Under the pieces are notes generated by a model. That model saw nothing but the letters and a program-made list of their open reading frames with translations. It had not been told where the DNA came from and did no database searches. DNA of 32,675 nt from Podochytrium sp. JEL0797 (Eukaryota > Chytridiomycota > Chytridiomycetes > Chytridiales > Chytriomycetaceae), in NCBI GenBank assembly GCA_027596195.1, contig JADGJG010000191.1:1-32675 (forward strand). Reading direction: 5' to 3'. Below, in pieces: positions 29,025 through 32,675 of this stretch (positions within the stretch are counted from its first letter, which is position 1; every line of letters begins with the position of its first letter). The position numbers and the translations under genes were made by a program.

Positions 29025-31142
29025 ATGATCCACAGGAATGTGCGAGTCTTCCAACGCGTGTTCGGAGACAATGCCACCTCCACAAACCCCATTCCGCCTC
29101 AACCATCTGTGCCTGAAGTCTTGGAAGGAAAGGCTGATGGTGACCCTGCCTCCCTTTTTGTCATTTCCCCAGATTCATTCCAAGCTGGCAGTGTGTGCGC
29201 AGAGCGTCTTGATGCTTGGCGAAGAATTGCAGCATTCTCCCCCCACGAAAAAGAGATTCTGAAGCTCGTGGAACATGGCGCAGATGTGGAAGACTACTGG
29301 GCATCCGATGCGAGACCCCCTCCAACGGTCATGGACAACCACTCCAACATCCCAGCTCACCTCATGTCCTTTCTCGACAATGAGCTCGAAAATGACCTGC
29401 GCTCTGGTGCTTGCATTCCCCTGGGCCCATGCGACACCACAGACCCCCCACACATTGTCTACCCAATTGGCGTCGAACCCACCAAACCCCGCCGCTTGGC
29501 TGATGCGCGTTTCCTCAACTCTTACACAACTGCACCAAAACACCACCCGGAATCCCTCCGCCAGCTCAGCCGCTGGGTCGCCTCTCACATGGCTGTCCTA
29601 GACATCAAGTCATGCTACTACCACTTTGGTTTGATAAAAACCTCATGGAAGTTCTTTGGTTTCCGCTGGAAGTGGCGTGGTCGCTGGTACTGGTTCGTCT
29701 CGACTGTACTGGTGTTTGGATGGAATTGTTCCTCCTACATCTGCTTCATTCTTACGGATGCAATTGTGCGCTATCTACGCTCTTACGAGCTTCCCCTCAT
29801 GGTCTTCTTCGATGACTTTGGCATCAGCGAGTTTGGCCAAGCCCCCAGTGCAGTCACGCGAGTGAACAATGCCACTTACATTCTCCTTGCCTTGGGCACC
29901 GAGCTGGGCATATCCTTCGGCCGCAAATCACAAGTCAAACCATCCACCACCCCCAAATACCTCGGCTTCACGCTCTTCCTGCTCGAAAGGAGACTGGAGA
30001 TCCCAGATGACAAACGCGCAAAGTTCCTTGCCCTCCTGCGCTCTTTCATGAACGAGCAGCGCGTTCCTTTCTCCACCCTCGAACGATTTGTCGGGAAGTG
30101 TGCCCACCTCTCCTTTGCCCTTCAAGGGGGTCTCGCCTTCACCCGCTTTCAATACACGGCTCTGGCCGAAGCCAAGCGCGGAAACTTCGTCAGTATAACC
30201 CCCGAGCTGCTCTCCGAGCTCTCCGAATGGCTCTGCGTGGACACAAACTCCCCAGACTTCTGGCCTGGGGCAGAATGGCTCTCTCCCGCACACACAATCC
30301 TCGACGTTCGCCCCAAACTCAACACAGACGCGAATGACAACCGCCACGGCGGAGCATTACTCATTAACGGCGTCACCCATCTTGAAGGAGAGGAGGTTCC
30401 CGACGACCTCCTTCCATCTGAAGGAATATCCATCAATGTGAGGGAAATCTTCGCCCTGTTCTATGCCCTGTGCCACTTCGCCGAAAAACTCCGCAACAAG
30501 TGGGTGGACATTTGGATCGACAGCGAGGTAGCATACCACTGCCTTTTACACGGATCCTCGACTTCCCCCATCATCAATCGCTTCCTCACCCTCATTTGGC
30601 GCCTCATCCGGCGCATCAACTGCAAACCCATCTTTCACCACCTCAAGTCGGAGGAGAACGACGTGGCTGACGGCATCACGCGTGAAGACCCCCGCAACGA
30701 CTTCCGTCTCTCCCAACAAGCCTTTGACAAGATCATCTCCATTACCCTCGCCACAGTGGGCTCCGAGCCGAACATTGATGCCATGGCGTCTTCTATCAAC
30801 ACAAAATTACCCCTCTTCGTCAGCCGTTACGAGACAACGGGCTCCTTGGGGCACAACATCCTCAACATGGTCTTCAAACCCAAGGATTTTTTATACATCT
30901 TCCCCCCGTTCGCAATGATTGGTGCTGTGGTCCAGTACATTCTCCACATGAAGACCCGATCCATCCTCATAGTTCCTGCCATAATGGACAGCTGGTGGGT
31001 CCAGCTCAACCAACAAGCAACTTACAAGTTTCTGGTTGCCGAAAAAGGAGATCGTTCCACTATCCTCGGATACAACCGCGCAACCAAATCCATTACCCCC
31101 CTGCCAAACCCCCATGATTTCTGGTGTTTCATCATATTCTGA
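29025..31142 (+). CDS. DIRS reverse transcriptase-RNase H-FPP-domain polyprotein
   Basis: 705 aa from the first ATG in frame (29025). RT core: motif A MAVLDIKSCYYHF with Asp193, then FGFRWKWRGRWYWF and STVLVFGWN, motif C MVFFDDFGIS with Asp263-Asp264, and YLGFTLFLLERRLEIP. RNase H residues are seen in order: NTDAN (about 435), NVREIFALF, WIDSEVA and NDVADGITR, the expected D-E-D-D set. The C-terminal part (DAMASSINTKLPLFVSRY, YIFPPFAMIGAVVQYI, SILIVPAIMDSWWVQL) is the domain, often called Dam-methyltransferase-like, that marks DIRS-type elements. Motif C has Phe-Phe-Asp-Asp, where Tyr/Phe-x-Asp-Asp is usual. The frame stops at TGA 31140-31142 and the recombinase follows in the same frame. Confidence 0.93.
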   Translation: MIHRNVRVFQRVFGDNATSTNPIPPQPSVPEVLEGKADGDPASLFVISPDSFQAGSVCAERLDAWRRIAAFSPHEKEILKLVEHGADVEDYWASDARPPPTVMDNHSNIPAHLMSFLDNELENDLRSGACIPLGPCDTTDPPHIVYPIGVEPTKPRRLADARFLNSYTTAPKHHPESLRQLSRWVASHMAVLDIKSCYYHFGLIKTSWKFFGFRWKWRGRWYWFVSTVLVFGWNCSSYICFILTDAIVRYLRSYELPLMVFFDDFGISEFGQAPSAVTRVNNATYILLALGTELGISFGRKSQVKPSTTPKYLGFTLFLLERRLEIPDDKRAKFLALLRSFMNEQRVPFSTLERFVGKCAHLSFALQGGLAFTRFQYTALAEAKRGNFVSITPELLSELSEWLCVDTNSPDFWPGAEWLSPAHTILDVRPKLNTDANDNRHGGALLINGVTHLEGEEVPDDLLPSEGISINVREIFALFYALCHFAEKLRNKWVDIWIDSEVAYHCLLHGSSTSPIINRFLTLIWRLIRRINCKPIFHHLKSEENDVADGITREDPRNDFRLSQQAFDKIISITLATVGSEPNIDAMASSINTKLPLFVSRYETTGSLGHNILNMVFKPKDFLYIFPPFAMIGAVVQYILHMKTRSILIVPAIMDSWWVQLNQQATYKFLVAEKGDRSTILGYNRATKSITPLPNPHDFWCFIIF

Positions 31143-31211
31143 ATAAACGAATTACTTCGACAACAGACATGTACCGTCTGCTCAAACTCTTTCGGAGGCG
31201 ATGTTCCCTGC

Positions 31212-32474
31212 ATGCCCTGTGGTCGCATGAATACATCCGATTCCCTCTTCTGCAGATTCTGTGGCGCCAAATTCCACACGTTTGACCCCACCCCGGGCTT
31301 TCGGATTGATGAGGGTTACATTTCGCGCCGCATCGCCCAACTCCACGCGATTACCCTACCGAAGAACATCCCAGTCACGGCGGAGATGGCACAACTGACC
31401 TCCTTCCTGGCCGCCCGCACCGCGAGACCCCCCATTAAAATCCAAGCCGCCACCCCCATTGATATCGTCGAGTACCTTGCGAACAAAGACCTTTCGGGAC
31501 GCACCCACTTCCACGGCCCGTCCTGCAACAAAATGGGAACAGCCAGTGTTGGAAATCGCACCGATTCGAGCTGCAACCCGCAGCTTTGTCCCGTCAGAGC
31601 CGCCCCAAAATCTATCGGCGCGTGTACCAGCAAGCTCCGCACCGGGTTCGAAACCCTCGGCATCCAGGGCCCCTGGGACCCTCGCAGGGGCACCGGCTGC
31701 CCCGTCAACTCCAAACTTGTCGATGAGCACATCAAAAGAGTAGGCCTAGAAGCCAACGAGGCGGGGGTCCTCCCACTTCAGGCACCCCCCATCTCACCAA
31801 ACGTCAGAAACACCATGTGGCCCCGCGTCCTCAATCGCATATCGGACGAGACTTTACCAGCATCCACCCGCCTCTATTGGCGCCAAGCATGGCTTTTCAT
31901 CTTGCTGTGCCTCTTCTCGGGTCGACGCCCAGGCGACTTGGTCAGACTGAAGACCTTCACCTTTATCTGGCTTCCCAAGAAGAGCGGAATCCTTGTCACC
32001 ATGGTCTTCGGAAAGACAGCGACGACCAACAACCCCGACAGATTTGTCATCTCAGACAAGGATTTTCTGAACGCCTTGCGCCTCTACACGCGCGACTGCA
32101 AGGTGACTGGCTTGATTCTATCCTCTGGCAGCCCTTACATCTTCCCTGAGCTACGAAGAGGACAAATTGTTCCCAACGTGCCGGCTGACCACACAAGATT
32201 CGTCACCACCTTCCAAAGCATCCTTAGGGAGATTGGAGAATTCAATGGGGAAACTCTTTATGGATTCAGAGTCGGCAACGCCATCACGGCCAAAATGGAA
32301 GAACAATCAACCAAAAAAGCCCTCATGCAGGCAGGGGGTTGGCGCACCACCACATCTGCGGAACACTACGGCCAGTTTGCCATTGCCCTGGCCCACGCCG
32401 GGGAGCTGGATGACCCCATTAGGGCGGTCAGCAAATGGCTCCGCGAGAGGTCGGAATACGCCTATTTCCAGTAG
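31212..32474 (+). CDS. DIRS tyrosine recombinase with N-terminal zinc ribbon
   Basis: 420 aa from ATG 31212. Recombinase features: FSGRRPGDLVRLKT with the first catalytic Arg (about 238-239), YGFRVGNAITAKM with the second Arg (353), GGWRTTTSAEHYGQF with the nucleophile Tyr386. The usual His of the HxxR box is not seen (Tyr-Gly precede Phe-Arg) and Trp replaces His before the Tyr, as is common in DIRS recombinases. The enzyme would integrate a circular DNA intermediate without target-site duplication. The N-terminus holds a zinc ribbon of form CxxCG...FCxxCG, but its first Cys is the codon directly before the ATG, and a further CxxC (CTVC) lies 12 residues upstream, so translation probably starts earlier. 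The frame is open back to the TGA of the RT gene. Confidence 0.9.
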   Translation: MPCGRMNTSDSLFCRFCGAKFHTFDPTPGFRIDEGYISRRIAQLHAITLPKNIPVTAEMAQLTSFLAARTARPPIKIQAATPIDIVEYLANKDLSGRTHFHGPSCNKMGTASVGNRTDSSCNPQLCPVRAAPKSIGACTSKLRTGFETLGIQGPWDPRRGTGCPVNSKLVDEHIKRVGLEANEAGVLPLQAPPISPNVRNTMWPRVLNRISDETLPASTRLYWRQAWLFILLCLFSGRRPGDLVRLKTFTFIWLPKKSGILVTMVFGKTATTNNPDRFVISDKDFLNALRLYTRDCKVTGLILSSGSPYIFPELRRGQIVPNVPADHTRFVTTFQSILREIGEFNGETLYGFRVGNAITAKMEEQSTKKALMQAGGWRTTTSAEHYGQFAIALAHAGELDDPIRAVSKWLRERSEYAYFQ

Positions 32475-32477
32475 AAC

Positions 32478-32483
32478 AATAAA
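32478..32483 (+). terminator. Poly(A) signal after the recombinase gene
   Basis: AATAAA begins four nucleotides after the TAG stop of the recombinase. Confidence 0.45.
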
Positions 32484-32484
32484 A

Positions 32485-32564
32485 TACAAATTCAGTTAGG
32501 GATTTAGTTTGGGCCCCGACAGGAGCGTCGGTTTTGCCATAACTGAACTTCCCTTTTATTTGTA
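32485..32564 (+). other. Long imperfect hairpin abutting the right terminal repeat
   Basis: Outer arms TACAAA (32485-32490) and TTTGTA (32559-32564), next arms TTCAGTTA (32491-32498) and TAACTGAA (32540-32547), and an inner stem CCGAC/GTCGG (around 32516-32531). The 3' foot of the hairpin ends exactly where the right direct repeat starts. Confidence 0.75.
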
Positions 32565-32675
32565 TAATTCGTTTAGCGGAAGAAATCGGAAGATCCCGGA
32601 AATATTCGGAGAATTTCTGGAATCGCAGCATTTGGTGGAGAAACGTGATTGGAAATCAATTTGCGCGTTTTCTCC
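32564..32675 (+). repeat. Right direct terminal repeat of the DIRS element (cut by window end)
   Basis: Matches 27297-27408 over the last 112 bases of the window with one substitution noted. In split-direct-repeat elements this would be the A2 segment, with B2 still to come beyond the window. Confidence 0.92.

Larger units (their letters stand above)
27297..32675 (+). mobile_element. DIRS-superfamily tyrosine-recombinase retrotransposon (right end cut by window)
   Basis: Left terminal repeat 27297-27408 is repeated in direct orientation at 32564-32675, with one substitution seen (TCTAGA versus TCTGGA). Between them, all on the plus strand, are a gag-like gene, a reverse transcriptase-RNase H gene with the FPP-type domain typical of DIRS elements, and a tyrosine recombinase. 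There is no DDE integrase or protease. Direct rather than inverted ends suggest the split-direct-repeat type (PAT or Ngaro) rather than the inverted-repeat type of DIRS1. Coding capacity appears intact, so the copy may be recent. The element continues past 32675. Confidence 0.92.

Overview
The window looks like nuclear DNA of a flagellated, early-diverging (chytrid-type) fungus. The genes carry short GT-AG spliceosomal introns, mostly about 50-115 bp. AATAAA signals follow several stop codons. The proteins include single-pass membrane SH3 proteins, a Pho85-type cyclin, a CFIm68-like 3'-end processing factor, a MAK/ICK-type ciliary kinase and a FERM protein. The last two are not typical of yeasts and moulds and suggest an organism that keeps a flagellum. 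The assignment is inferred from gene content; no rRNA or mitochondrial marker is present. All exon coordinates below were worked out by hand from reading frame, splice signals and family fit.

Region 1 (1-9.3 kb): a divergent pair of membrane SH3 proteins (164-1093 minus, 1269-2474 plus); a roughly ten-helix membrane protein (2600-4270 plus); a four-exon FERM protein (4409-6333 minus); a three-exon small membrane protein (6363-7077 minus); a small two-exon protein (7199-7707 minus); and a secreted HExxH metalloprotease (7787-9300 plus).

Region 2 (9.3-22.5 kb): a Pho85-type cyclin (9780-10985 minus) with a long upstream gap, then three RNA-metabolism genes: an RRM-like protein with a Gln-rich tail (12852-14996 minus), a multi-RRM protein (15130-17279 minus) and, divergent from it, the CFIm68-like protein (17397-19600 plus). 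A MAK/ICK kinase (20041-22435 plus) follows; its reading frame continues 138 codons past an in-frame TAG.

Region 3 (22.5-32.7 kb): a tandem duplication of about 2.4 kb (22545-24940 and 24941-27350), then a DIRS-superfamily tyrosine-recombinase retrotransposon (27297 to beyond the window end). The transposon has gag, RT-RNase H-FPP and recombinase reading frames, direct terminal repeats of at least 112 bp, and a hairpin next to the right repeat. The first duplicate ends inside a copy of the transposon's left end, so the duplication came after the insertion. The two copies of the coiled-coil membrane gene have diverged; the second has a nonsense mutation that removes its last membrane segment.
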